Shown: positions 29,834 through 38,384 of the stretch, piece by piece
Layout: every line of letters begins with the position of its first letter
Numbering within the stretch: the first letter of the stretch is position 1
Source: Pseudomonas sp. S04
GTDB taxonomy: Bacteria > Pseudomonadota > Gammaproteobacteria > Pseudomonadales > Pseudomonadaceae
Length of the DNA stretch: 64,000 nt
Assembly (NCBI RefSeq): GCF_009834545.1
Contig: NZ_CP019427.1
Coordinates: 3,044,001-3,108,000, forward strand
Direction of reading: 5' to 3'
Made by a program: the position numbers and the translations under genes
The notes under the pieces: generated by a model
What the model was told of the DNA's origin: nothing
The model's database searches: none
What the model saw: only the letters and a program-made list of their open reading frames with translations

Positions 29834-32350
29834 GTGCCGCAACACACCCCCGATCTTCCCCCCGAGCTTTTGCCCCTGGCCGAGATGCCCTTGTTCAAGC
29901 GCCTGGCCGCGCGTTTCTTTGGCCATGGTCTGACCCGTTTGCGCGCCCAGCATCGGGCTTCCTGGCTGCACGGCCAGGCGGACGGCTTTCGCAGCGGACA
30001 TACCGCCGGGGTGGATTACGGTTATCAGGAAGGCAGGGCCGAAGGGTTGGAGGAAGGGCGCCAGGTCCTGCTGATTCGCGATAGCCGCTGCACCGAGCAC
30101 CCGGCACCACGGGTCGACGAGCACTTGTTCGACGACTGGCGACTGCCCCTGAGTGCTGACCTGAAGAAGCGCGTCAAGGCTGATGTCGCGCGCCTGCTGC
30201 CGGGGGCAGCGCAACCCAGCGCCGCGCAGTGGAAGATGATCTTCAGCGATACGCCGTCTACCTCGGTGATTGCCGGGGCGGGCGCCGGCAAGTCGACCAC
30301 CCTGGCGTTGCGCATCGTATTGCTGACCCAGTACCTGGGCTTTGAACTGGACTCCCTGACCGTGGTGACCTTCACCCGGGAGTCGCGCAAGGACTTCATC
30401 AACAAGCTGATTGCTCTCTACGCCTTGTGGGGCCGGGCGCTGTCGCCAAAGGACGCGCGCGACCTGGTGCGCACTTTTCATTCGCGGATTTTACCGATGG
30501 TCCGCAGCCTGCCTGGCTTCGAGCGCCTGCAAGCCTTCGAGAACCTTAGCGAGCGGACACTGCTGGATGACACGCAGGTCGACAGCAACCCCTTCGACCT
30601 GCGGATCAACGACACTCAGCGCCAACAGCTCAACGCCTGTTTTCACCGATTGTTTACCGACAACCTGCGTTTTCGCGAGTTGATCACGCCATTGTCGCGG
30701 CACGCCTTGCAACTCAAGGAACTGGAACGCGACCACCCGGATGTACAAAAACGCATGGCAGTGACGGAGCTGGCGGCCAAGCGCGACGAAGAGCTGTGCG
30801 ATGTCGTCGAGGATCTGTGGTTGCGTGCCGGCGCCTGGCCGATCAAGGGCATCGAGCCTAGCCGGCAGACGTTCGAGATCAATGGCGCGACCTTCCATTG
30901 CCACGGTTACATCCCGAGCCTGGACGCCTGGGTGGTGCTGGGCTTCGACCCCCAGGAAAATCCCCAGGTAAGCCGCCCCAACGCCAAGCTCACGGTGCGC
31001 GCAGAATGGGCAGTAAAGCGCACCCTATTTCAAGCTTTCTGTCGTAAGCCTTTGATTTGGCTAGATAGTTATCAGTCGTCAAAACGGGTCTTGGCGACGC
31101 TGGCAGGGGATGCCAGCGCCGGTCCCGGGTTCGACTACAAGGTCAAGGGCGAGCTGGCCAGCGCGCCGTTGCTCGACTGTTTTGTCGGTGCCGCCAGCTT
31201 CATCGAGAACCTCGGCCTCGACGTGCCCACCGCCGTGGGCCAGATGTCCTTTGCCAAGGATGATCCAGACCGGTTTTTCTTTGAGGCATTGAGCCTGTTC
31301 TGGCGCACGTTCGAGGATCATCTACTGGACCAGAAGCCACCAGTGATGACCTACAACCGGATGTTCGCCTTGTTCAGCGAGCACTCGCCGGAAAACCTCA
31401 GGCTGCTCAGCGATGAACTGCTGCGACCGATGTCGCACCTGATGATCGACGAATTCCAGGACGTATCGCCGCAGATCGTCTCCTGGTTGCGGGCAACTCT
31501 TCGCGAAATCCGTCGCCGCGGGCCGGCCATGCATGTCGGCCGTGGGGCCCAGCGTTCTTCACTGCTGTGCGTGGGTGATGACTGGCAATCGATCTACGGC
31601 TGGCGTGGCAGTTCGCCCAAGTACTTCATGGAGTTCAACCAGCAGTTCTCGTCACCCAGCACTACCCGGGTAATGCTCAGCGATAACTACCGTAGCCACC
31701 AGTACATCATTGATGCGGCCGAACATATCGTGCGTGCCGCCCCGGCGATCCCAGGCAAGAAGGCCAAGGCGTGCGGGCAGGCGACATCTTTGTTGCCGGT
31801 GCAGATCCATGAGCGGGATGAGGCTGCGCTGGGCAAACGCCTGACGGAGCACTACCAGAAGGGTGATTCAATCTTAATGTTGTATCGAAAAAGCAGCGAT
31901 AAGTTATTGATAGAGAAGCATATTTCATCTGTAGTTAATGTTGATTCTAGCTTGCCGTACGAGGCCAGACGCCTCAAGCAGTTGACCTATCACAGTGCCA
32001 AGGGGCTCCAGGCGGACGCGGTGTTCCTGCTGGGGGACTGCCAGCACCTGACCAGTTCGCCCTACAAGAATCAGGTCTATCGGATGGCGGGACTGGGCAA
32101 GGACGCAGATGCCGATCCGTACGACAGCGCGCAGAAAGACGAAATCCTGCGCTTGGCGTATGTCGGCATCACCCGTGCGGTCAGTCATTGCTATTGGTAC
32201 GTCGATGCCCAGGAAGGCCCGATGGTGAACATGCCGCGGGCCTCCGACCGGATCGCCGCCAAGCCGTTTTTCGCCGATCACCGTACAGGTGGTGGGAGCG
32301 AGCCCGCTCCCACAGATTTCAAAGCCATCGGGTTGGGGGCTCAGGCGTAA
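29834..32350 (+). CDS. UvrD/Rep-like superfamily 1 helicase
   Basis: An 838-residue helicase. Motifs in order: Walker A GAGAGKST (148-155), Ia VVTFTRESR, II LMIDEFQDVSP, III LCVGDDWQSIYGWRGSSP, IV LSDNYRS, V LTYHSAKGLQADAVFLLG, VI LRLAYVGITRA. The N-terminal about 130 residues contain a Gly/Glu-rich helical part and the middle (about 320-460) is a long insertion. Start is GTG at 29834 with GGAG five bases upstream. The last about 20 residues (from TGGGSEPAPT) are encoded by a REP palindrome at 32292-32313. Short AT-rich patches at 31860-31955 depart from the rest of the gene. It overlaps the convergent DUF1652 gene by 10 bp. The exact cellular role, repair or defence, is not clear. Confidence 0.87.
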   Translation: MPQHTPDLPPELLPLAEMPLFKRLAARFFGHGLTRLRAQHRASWLHGQADGFRSGHTAGVDYGYQEGRAEGLEEGRQVLLIRDSRCTEHPAPRVDEHLFDDWRLPLSADLKKRVKADVARLLPGAAQPSAAQWKMIFSDTPSTSVIAGAGAGKSTTLALRIVLLTQYLGFELDSLTVVTFTRESRKDFINKLIALYALWGRALSPKDARDLVRTFHSRILPMVRSLPGFERLQAFENLSERTLLDDTQVDSNPFDLRINDTQRQQLNACFHRLFTDNLRFRELITPLSRHALQLKELERDHPDVQKRMAVTELAAKRDEELCDVVEDLWLRAGAWPIKGIEPSRQTFEINGATFHCHGYIPSLDAWVVLGFDPQENPQVSRPNAKLTVRAEWAVKRTLFQAFCRKPLIWLDSYQSSKRVLATLAGDASAGPGFDYKVKGELASAPLLDCFVGAASFIENLGLDVPTAVGQMSFAKDDPDRFFFEALSLFWRTFEDHLLDQKPPVMTYNRMFALFSEHSPENLRLLSDELLRPMSHLMIDEFQDVSPQIVSWLRATLREIRRRGPAMHVGRGAQRSSLLCVGDDWQSIYGWRGSSPKYFMEFNQQFSSPSTTRVMLSDNYRSHQYIIDAAEHIVRAAPAIPGKKAKACGQATSLLPVQIHERDEAALGKRLTEHYQKGDSILMLYRKSSDKLLIEKHISSVVNVDSSLPYEARRLKQLTYHSAKGLQADAVFLLGDCQHLTSSPYKNQVYRMAGLGKDADADPYDSAQKDEILRLAYVGITRAVSHCYWYVDAQEGPMVNMPRASDRIAAKPFFADHRTGGGSEPAPTDFKAIGLGAQA
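32292..32313. repeat. REP-type palindrome within helicase 3' end
   Basis: GTGGGAGCG-AGCC-CGCTCCCAC, a perfect 9-bp stem of the REP family that is translated as part of the helicase C-terminus. Confidence 0.85.
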
Positions 32351-32616
32351 CTCTTGAGCGCCTGGGAGGGGATGAAGGCTTCGAGTTCATCCTCCACGGC
32401 TTCGATGATGCGCTCCACATCTGCCGCGTTCATCACCGTGGCGCAGGGAATCCCGGCGATGGCCAGCAGCGTCTCGCCGCTGACACGGTCGAACAACCGC
32501 GCAATCATGCTCCCCGGGGCATCCATGTTGGCCTCGAAGCCCACGGGATGAAAATGCCAGCGCATCAACTGGCAGGCGTTGGGAAAGGTGACCTTACTCT
32601 GCGAAGCCTTGTTCAT
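32341..32616 (-). CDS. DUF1652 small protein
   Basis: A 91-residue protein (MNKASQSKVTFPNACQ...). The sequence GFEANMDAPGSMIARLFDRVSGETLLAIAGIPCATVMNAADVERI resembles the Pseudomonas DUF1652 family, whose function is unknown. The 3' end overlaps the end of the helicase gene by 10 bp on the opposite strand. The ribosome binding site is weak. Confidence 0.7.
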   Translation of the reverse strand: MNKASQSKVTFPNACQLMRWHFHPVGFEANMDAPGSMIARLFDRVSGETLLAIAGIPCATVMNAADVERIIEAVEDELEAFIPSQALKSYA

Positions 32617-32860
32617 CTGTTGCCCACCTGGGTGATCGAGCGCTTCCGTTAGCTCATGGCAGGAGAGAGCGCCCTCTGTGGCGCCACCGGTTGAGTGAAT
32701 AAAAATAGCACTCGTTCAGCCTGCAGTTACTGGGTTTTTCAGGCCATTTGGCGATTGAACGCGGTTTTTATGCGCTGGATCACGTTCCGGCGTTGCCCAT
32801 TGCCATTGAAGCCCGCGGGCAAGTTCGGCAAGCTCGGTGCTTTATGTCGTCGAGTGCCCT

Positions 32861-33676
32861 ATGCCTGCCCCAGAAGATGGCCCGTTGTTGACCCAGGCTA
32901 CCGGCGAAACCGTGCTGCGTTATCACCTGTGCTGGAAGCACCGCGACCTCGACGGCGTGATGGCGCTGTATCACCCGGACATCCAGTACCACGACTTTTT
33001 CCAGAACCGGGTCCTGGGCTTGAGTGAGCTGCGTGAATACGTGCGCAGTAGCATGCCCCGTGATCCCGAGGAGGCGCTGGAGCATTCGGACCGCATCCGC
33101 CTGGATGGCGATACCGCGTTCATCCAATACCGCATGACCCTGCGCGGTGGCGAAGGGCTGGTGTCGTTTCGCTCAAGCGAGGCCATCACCGTGCGTGACG
33201 GGCTGATCTGGCGCGTCAATGAGTACGCGTCCCTGGTCCACGAACCGCGTGACAGCCAGACACCAGGTGCGCCGCGTCCGGCAGCCAGCCGGCTGGGGCT
33301 GTCACCCCGGCAGCTGAGTTTCATGGCCCAGGACCTGCAGCAGTACTTCGAGCGCCAGCAAGCCTATCTCGATCCGCAACTGGATCTGCAACGGGTCGCC
33401 GAGGAGTGCGGTTACAGCCGTAACCAGATTTCCTACCTGCTCAACCAGGTCCTGGGGCAAAGCTTCTACCGCTACGTCAACCAGGCGCGCTTGCAGCATC
33501 TGCTGGCGGCACTGGACCGCGCCACGCCCCCGGTGCGCATCGACGAACTGGCCTTCGCCGCCGGGTTCAATTCGTTGTCGGCGTTCTATAGCTGTTTTCG
33601 CCAGCACACCGGGCTGTCGCCCAAGGCCTACGTCAAACAGATTTCTTTGCGTGCACGCGCGCAAGACAAGCCCTGA
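32861..33676 (+). CDS. AraC-family regulator with N-terminal SnoaL-like domain
   Basis: A 271-residue protein from the ATG at 32861. The N-terminal half (HLCWKHRDLDGVMALYHPDIQYHDFF, to about residue 125) has the SnoaL/NTF2-like small-molecule pocket fold. The C-terminal half is an AraC DNA-binding domain with two helix-turn-helix units (LDLQRVAEECGYSRNQISYLLNQVLGQSFYRYV and RIDELAFAAGFNSLSAFYSCFRQHTGLSPKAYV). It precedes an FAD oxidase, cupin and PotF-like gene on the same strand, so it probably regulates them in response to an amine-derived ligand. Another start at 32837 is in frame. Confidence 0.85.
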   Translation: MPAPEDGPLLTQATGETVLRYHLCWKHRDLDGVMALYHPDIQYHDFFQNRVLGLSELREYVRSSMPRDPEEALEHSDRIRLDGDTAFIQYRMTLRGGEGLVSFRSSEAITVRDGLIWRVNEYASLVHEPRDSQTPGAPRPAASRLGLSPRQLSFMAQDLQQYFERQQAYLDPQLDLQRVAEECGYSRNQISYLLNQVLGQSFYRYVNQARLQHLLAALDRATPPVRIDELAFAAGFNSLSAFYSCFRQHTGLSPKAYVKQISLRARAQDKP

Positions 33677-33726
33677 GCCAACCCACTAGGATCGACGCCA
33701 TCGAAACTTGAATGGCGGAGACTTGC

Positions 33727-35133
33727 ATGCCGGCGTGGCGCACGATCAGTTTGTGGATGGACCAGCTCGAGGAGCCGCTGTTGCCGAGGCCTGCCCTTGA
33801 GCACGACCTGGATGTCGATGTGGTGATCATCGGCGCCGGGTACACCGGTCTCTGGACCGCGTACTACCTCAAGCGCCAGGCCCCGGAGCTGAACATTGCC
33901 ATTGTCGAGGCGCAAACTGCCGGTTTTGGCGCGTCGGGCCGCAATGGCGGCTGGCTGATGGGTAACCTGCTGGGCGAAGACCGCCTGCTGGCCGGCTTGT
34001 CCGTCGAACAACGGCGGGCCTCCTTCGACTTGCTGCACAGCATTCCCGATGAAGTGGCGATCGTCATCGAACGGGAAGGCATCGACTGCGATTACCGCAA
34101 AGGCGGGGTGCTGTATTGCGCCGCTCGTTACCCCGAACAGGAGCACAGCCTGCGCCAGTACCTGGACGGGCTGTATGCCCAGGGCCTGAATCAGTCCGAC
34201 TATCGTTGGCTGACCCCCGAGCAGCTCAACCAGCAGATCCGGGTTGCCAAGCCCTATGGCGGCATCTATGCGCCGCACTGCGCGACGATCCAGCCGGCCA
34301 AGCTGGTGCGGGGCCTGGCACGAACCGTGGAGCGCATGGGGGTGAAGATCTTCGAAAACAGCCCAGTGACTGCCTGGCAATCGGGCAGCGTGCGCACCGC
34401 CAAGGCCAGCGTGCGTGCGCGTTGGGTGGTGCCGGCGGTGGAGGGTTATGCCGTGACGCTGGCCCCGCTGGGTCGTTATCAATTGCCGGTGCAGAGCCTG
34501 CTGGTCGCCACCGAGCCGTTGTCCGCAGCGACCTGGGACGAAATCGGCCTGAGCCGCGGCCAAGCCTTCAGCGAAAGCAGCCGCCAAGTCACCTATGGCC
34601 AGCGTACAGCCGACAATCGCCTGGTGTTCGGCGCCCGTGGCGGTTACCAGTTCGCCGGTCAACTGCGGCACAACTTCGACCTGACCAGCGGCGAGGTGGA
34701 GCTGCGGCGCTACCTGTTCGGTGAATTGTTCCCGCAGCTCAAGAACGTACCGATCACCCATTCCTGGGGCGGCAACCTCGGCATGTCGCGCAACTTCAAG
34801 CCGCACATGCTGTGCGACGTGCGCAGCGGCATTGCCCTGGCGGGTGGTTATGGCGGTGAAGGCGTCGGCGCCAGCAACCTCGGCGGCCGGACCCTGGCCG
34901 ACCTGATCCTGCAACGCGACAGCCAGTTGGTGCGCCAGCCCTGGGTCGTCCCCCAAGGCGGCCTCGACGCGTTGCGCACCTGGGAGCCGGAGCCGCTGCG
35001 CTGGCTGGGCTACAACGCGATCATCCGCAGCTTCATCCACGAAGACCGCACCCTGGCTGACCTGCACAGCGCGCCCTGGCGCCGCAAGCTTGCCACGCAG
35101 GTGGCGGGGTTCATGGAAGGCTTGATGCACTAA
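33727..35133 (+). CDS. FAD-dependent amine oxidase (PuuB/PauB-like), copy 1
   Basis: A 468-residue DAO-family flavoenzyme. The dinucleotide-binding motif VVIIGAGYTGLWTAYYL is at about residues 36-52, followed by GASGRNGGWLMG, which is typical of gamma-glutamylputrescine oxidoreductase relatives; the C-terminus has GYGGEGVGASNLGGRTLADLIL. It likely oxidises an amine or gamma-glutamyl-polyamine. The ATG at 33727 is preferred because GGAG lies six bases upstream. It is followed at 29 bp by a cupin gene and then a PotF-like binding protein, an apparent operon. Confidence 0.85.
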   Translation: MPAWRTISLWMDQLEEPLLPRPALEHDLDVDVVIIGAGYTGLWTAYYLKRQAPELNIAIVEAQTAGFGASGRNGGWLMGNLLGEDRLLAGLSVEQRRASFDLLHSIPDEVAIVIEREGIDCDYRKGGVLYCAARYPEQEHSLRQYLDGLYAQGLNQSDYRWLTPEQLNQQIRVAKPYGGIYAPHCATIQPAKLVRGLARTVERMGVKIFENSPVTAWQSGSVRTAKASVRARWVVPAVEGYAVTLAPLGRYQLPVQSLLVATEPLSAATWDEIGLSRGQAFSESSRQVTYGQRTADNRLVFGARGGYQFAGQLRHNFDLTSGEVELRRYLFGELFPQLKNVPITHSWGGNLGMSRNFKPHMLCDVRSGIALAGGYGGEGVGASNLGGRTLADLILQRDSQLVRQPWVVPQGGLDALRTWEPEPLRWLGYNAIIRSFIHEDRTLADLHSAPWRRKLATQVAGFMEGLMH

Positions 35134-35162
35134 ACGCGCTTCACTCACCCACAGGTATCGAC

Positions 35163-35504
35163 ATGAGCATTACCCAGTTCAAGAACACCCATCATGTGCC
35201 GCTGCAGGAATCCGCCCCGGTCGCCGTTCCGCTCGGTACGCCGGTAGCGGTCACCTCGACCACCAGCGTGGAGCGTAGCGACGGCGTCGAAACCGGGATC
35301 TGGGAGTGCACCCCAGGTCGCTGGCGGCGGCAGATCGTCGCGCAAGAGTTCTGTCACTTCGTCCAGGGCCGCTGCACCTTCACCCCGGATAACGGCGAGC
35401 CCCTGCAGATAGAAGCCGGCGATGCCCTGATGCTGCCCGCCAACAGCACCGGGATCTGGGACATCGAGGAAACGGTGCGCAAGACCTACGTATTGATTTT
35501 TTGA
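35163..35504 (+). CDS. Small cupin protein (DUF861 type)
   Basis: A 113-residue single cupin domain with GIWECTPGRWRRQIVAQEFCHFVQG and PLQIEAGDALMLPANSTGIWDIEETVRK, which is the DUF861/EutQ-like cupin pattern. Such proteins accompany FAD amine oxidases in pseudomonads. Role is unknown; it could be a metal-binding isomerase or a sensor. It starts 29 bp after the oxidase stop. Confidence 0.83.
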   Translation: MSITQFKNTHHVPLQESAPVAVPLGTPVAVTSTTSVERSDGVETGIWECTPGRWRRQIVAQEFCHFVQGRCTFTPDNGEPLQIEAGDALMLPANSTGIWDIEETVRKTYVLIF

Positions 35505-35557
35505 TCCTCTGATCAACCGAAGACCTGCCAATAAAAACGCCAAACAGGAATCGAATC

Positions 35558-36652
35558 ATGATCCGCTTACCCCGTGCACCCCTGATGCTGGCCCCGCTGA
35601 TGTTGGCTGCGTCCCTCAGCCAGGCCGGCGAGACCGTGAAGGTCTACAACTGGTCGGACTACATCGCGCCGGACACGATGAAAAACTTCCAGAAAGAAAC
35701 CGCTATCGGTTTCAGCTATGACGTCTACGACAGCAACGAAACCCTCGACGGCAAGTTGATGACCGGCCAATCGGGGTATGACGTGGTGTTCCCCTCCAAC
35801 CACTTCATGGCGCGGCAGATCGCTGGCGGGGCGCTGAAGAAGCTCGACAAGAGCCAACTGCCGAACTGGCAGAACCTCAACCCGGTGTTGCTCAAGGCCC
35901 TGCAAGACAACGACCCGGGCAACGAGCACGGCTTTCCCTACCTGTGGGGCAGTACCGGGATCGGCTATAACATCGCCAAGGTCAAGGCGGTGCTGGGGGA
36001 CAACGCCCCCGTGGATTCCTGGGACCTGATCTTCAAACCCGAATACATGGAGAAGCTGCAGAAGTGCGGCGTGGCAATCCTCGATAACGGCCCGGAACTG
36101 CTGCCCGCGGCCTTGAACTACCTGGGTTTGCCCCACCACAGCAAGGACCCGGCGGACTACAAGAAGGCCGAAGCCCTGCTGATGAAAGTACGGCCCTACG
36201 TCAGCTATTTCCATTCCTCCAAGTACACCAGTGACCTGGCCAACGGTGATATCTGCGTTGCGGTGGGTTTCTCCGGTGACATCCTGCAGGCCGAAAGCCG
36301 GGCCAGGGAAGCCAACAACGGCGTCGACATCGGCTACGCGATTCCCAAGGAAGGCGCGGCGATCTGGTTCGACATGGTGGCCATGCCCGTCGACGCTCCC
36401 GACGAAAAACCGGGCTACGCGTTCATGAACTACCTGCTGCGCCCCGACGTCATGGCCAGCATCAGTAACCATGTGCACTACGCCAACGGTAACCAGCAGG
36501 CCGATAGCCTGATCGACCCGGCTATCAGGAACGACACCAAGGTCTACCCGAGCCCGGAAATGATGGGCAAATTGTTCGCCCTGCAAGCCATGCCCCTGAA
36601 CATCGACCGGATTCGGACCCGGCTGTGGAACAAGATTCGTACCGGGAGTTGA
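35558..36652 (+). CDS. PotF-like polyamine-binding periplasmic protein, copy 1
   Basis: A 364-residue extracellular solute-binding protein with a signal peptide (SLSQAGE). The start of the mature protein VKVYNWSDYIAPDTM, the SNETLDGKLMTGQSGYDVVFPSNHF stretch and YLWGSTGIGYN are characteristic of PotF/SpuD/SpuE putrescine- or spermidine-binding proteins. An AGGA site precedes the ATG. No ABC permease or ATPase gene is present nearby, so it must use membrane components encoded elsewhere. Confidence 0.9.
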   Translation: MIRLPRAPLMLAPLMLAASLSQAGETVKVYNWSDYIAPDTMKNFQKETAIGFSYDVYDSNETLDGKLMTGQSGYDVVFPSNHFMARQIAGGALKKLDKSQLPNWQNLNPVLLKALQDNDPGNEHGFPYLWGSTGIGYNIAKVKAVLGDNAPVDSWDLIFKPEYMEKLQKCGVAILDNGPELLPAALNYLGLPHHSKDPADYKKAEALLMKVRPYVSYFHSSKYTSDLANGDICVAVGFSGDILQAESRAREANNGVDIGYAIPKEGAAIWFDMVAMPVDAPDEKPGYAFMNYLLRPDVMASISNHVHYANGNQQADSLIDPAIRNDTKVYPSPEMMGKLFALQAMPLNIDRIRTRLWNKIRTGS

Positions 36653-36797
36653 TCGGCAATATCCGGTAGGGGATTGCGTCCCTGTGCTTGGGGGGGGGCA
36701 TACCCCAACGGGGTAATGGGCGCGACAGTCGGGGTTCTCTAGAGTAGCGGTCCTTCGCCGGCGTGATCCGGTGCTTGAATATTGCTGAGGAGAGGAC

Positions 36798-37904
36798 ATG
36801 CGTGCACGTGAATTGGGCATCACCCTGGGCTTGGGCGTACCGGGACCGTTGAATGCCATTACCGATGTCCCGGGAGTTCGGGTCGGACACAGTACGCTGC
36901 GCGAGCAAGTCAACGGCAAGCAGGTCAGGACCGGCGTCACGCTGATCCAGCCGCGGGCCGGTCATGCGCGGCAGCAGCCGTGTTTCGCCGGTTGCCATGT
37001 GCTCAACGGCAATGGTGATGCCACGGGACTGGAATGGATTCGTGAAGCCGGCTTGCTGGCAACCCCGATTGCCATCACCAACACCCACAGCGTCGGCGTG
37101 GTGCGTGATGCCCTGGTGGCGCTGGAGCGCGACAGCCTGGCGGACCCCGCGACCTACTGGTGCATGCCCGTGGTGATGGAGACCTACGACGGCGTGCTCA
37201 ACGACATCTGGGGCCAACACGTAGCCCCGCAACACGTGGCAGAAGCGGCCGCCAATGCCAGTGCCGGCCCCGTGGCGGAGGGCGCGGTCGGCGGTGGCAC
37301 CGGGATGATCTGCCATGAGTTCAAAGGTGGAATCGGCACCGCGTCGCGCCAGGTAGCAGCCGGGCAGGGTGGCTATACCGTCGGCGCGCTGGTCCAGGCC
37401 AACCATGGCAAACGCCGCGAACTGCGGATCGACGGCTACCCAGTCGGCCGCCAACTGGTGCCAAGCCCATCGCCCTTCGAACACCAGGGCACGCCTGGCA
37501 TGGGCTCGATCGTGGTGATCCTCGCTACCGACGCGCCCCTGCTGCCGCACCAGTGCCAACGCCTGGCCCAGCGCGCCTCGATCGGCATCGCCCGCACCGG
37601 CGGCGGCACCGAAGACTCCAGCGGGGACATCTTCCTGGCGTTCGCTACCGGCAACCAGGACCTGCCGCCTGCGGACTACGGGCGCAAGGACCTGCCATTG
37701 AGCACGCCACTGGCGATGCTCAACAACGATTACCTCTCGGCCCTGTTCAGCGCAGCGGCCGAAGCGGTGGAGGAGGCGATCATTAATGCGTTGCTCGCAG
37801 GCGAGGATATGTGCAGCGACGATGGCCGCCGCGTGGATGGGCTCAAGCCCGAGTTGCTGTTGCCGGCGTTGCGTGCCTCAGGCTGGTCCAGCCCCGACCT
37901 CTAG
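36798..37904 (+). CDS. P1-family peptidase (DmpA / beta-aminopeptidase-like)
   Basis: A 368-residue N-terminal-nucleophile-type peptidase. The motif TPGMGSIVVILATDAPLL gives Gly236-Ser237 as the expected autocleavage site and Ser237 as the nucleophile, with NGNGDATG and EGAVGGGTGM as supporting family motifs. Related enzymes release N-terminal D-/L- or beta-amino acids. It starts behind GAGGAGAGG six bases or fewer upstream and follows a PotF-like gene at 145 bp. Its role in an amine cluster could be hydrolysis of amide conjugates, an inference. Confidence 0.88.
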   Translation: MRARELGITLGLGVPGPLNAITDVPGVRVGHSTLREQVNGKQVRTGVTLIQPRAGHARQQPCFAGCHVLNGNGDATGLEWIREAGLLATPIAITNTHSVGVVRDALVALERDSLADPATYWCMPVVMETYDGVLNDIWGQHVAPQHVAEAAANASAGPVAEGAVGGGTGMICHEFKGGIGTASRQVAAGQGGYTVGALVQANHGKRRELRIDGYPVGRQLVPSPSPFEHQGTPGMGSIVVILATDAPLLPHQCQRLAQRASIGIARTGGGTEDSSGDIFLAFATGNQDLPPADYGRKDLPLSTPLAMLNNDYLSALFSAAAEAVEEAIINALLAGEDMCSDDGRRVDGLKPELLLPALRASGWSSPDL

Positions 37905-37908
37905 GCGG

Positions 37909-38133
37909 CTACTTTTCCTTGCGGATGGTGGCGACATCATCCGCCTTGACCTTGACCGTCGCGCCAGAAATGTCCTTGAACTCGACAAAACCGTCTTCAG
38001 CGGTGGTGTCCGGCATATCTTCGGTCAGGTATTGGGTGCCGTTCTGCAGGGTCACCACCGTTGGGGTCGAGCAACCTGCCAGCGCCAGCAAGGTGACCAC
38101 GGCCAGGGGCATGCACAGAGTACGGATGTTCAT
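37909..38133 (-). CDS. Small YgdI/YgdR-type lipoprotein
   Basis: A 74-residue protein (MNIRTLCMPLAVVTLLAL...) with lipobox LAGC, lipidated Cys21. The rest (TPTVVTLQNGTQYLTEDMPDTT, VKADDVATIRKEK) is the small SH3-like fold of YgdI/YgdR lipoproteins. The ATG at 38133 is chosen because it gives a proper signal peptide; longer in-frame starts do not. Function is unknown. Confidence 0.85.
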   Translation of the reverse strand: MNIRTLCMPLAVVTLLALAGCSTPTVVTLQNGTQYLTEDMPDTTAEDGFVEFKDISGATVKVKADDVATIRKEK

Positions 38134-38384
38134 ACTAAAACCTCTCAATCCAGAATCACTCGATCGGCCTGATGCAAGGAGCAGCGGCGCGATATCACTA
38201 GGCCCTTGGTCCCGCTTATCCCGGGAAAGTTCGCTTAGGCCCTGAAAAAGCTGGAAAAATACCACATCAGGGTAGATGGAATGGACAAAACCCGGCCATT
38301 TATCTTTTTCCATTTGCCAGCGGCGCGGCTGAACTGCTATCTGTATGCATAACCAGTATCCGCTCGCCATGGCCCTTTCTATCT

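Noticed and set aside
29834..32350. Considered as a component of an antiphage defence island
   Set aside because: No nuclease, methylase or other defence gene lies beside it, and the surroundings are ordinary housekeeping and catabolic genes.
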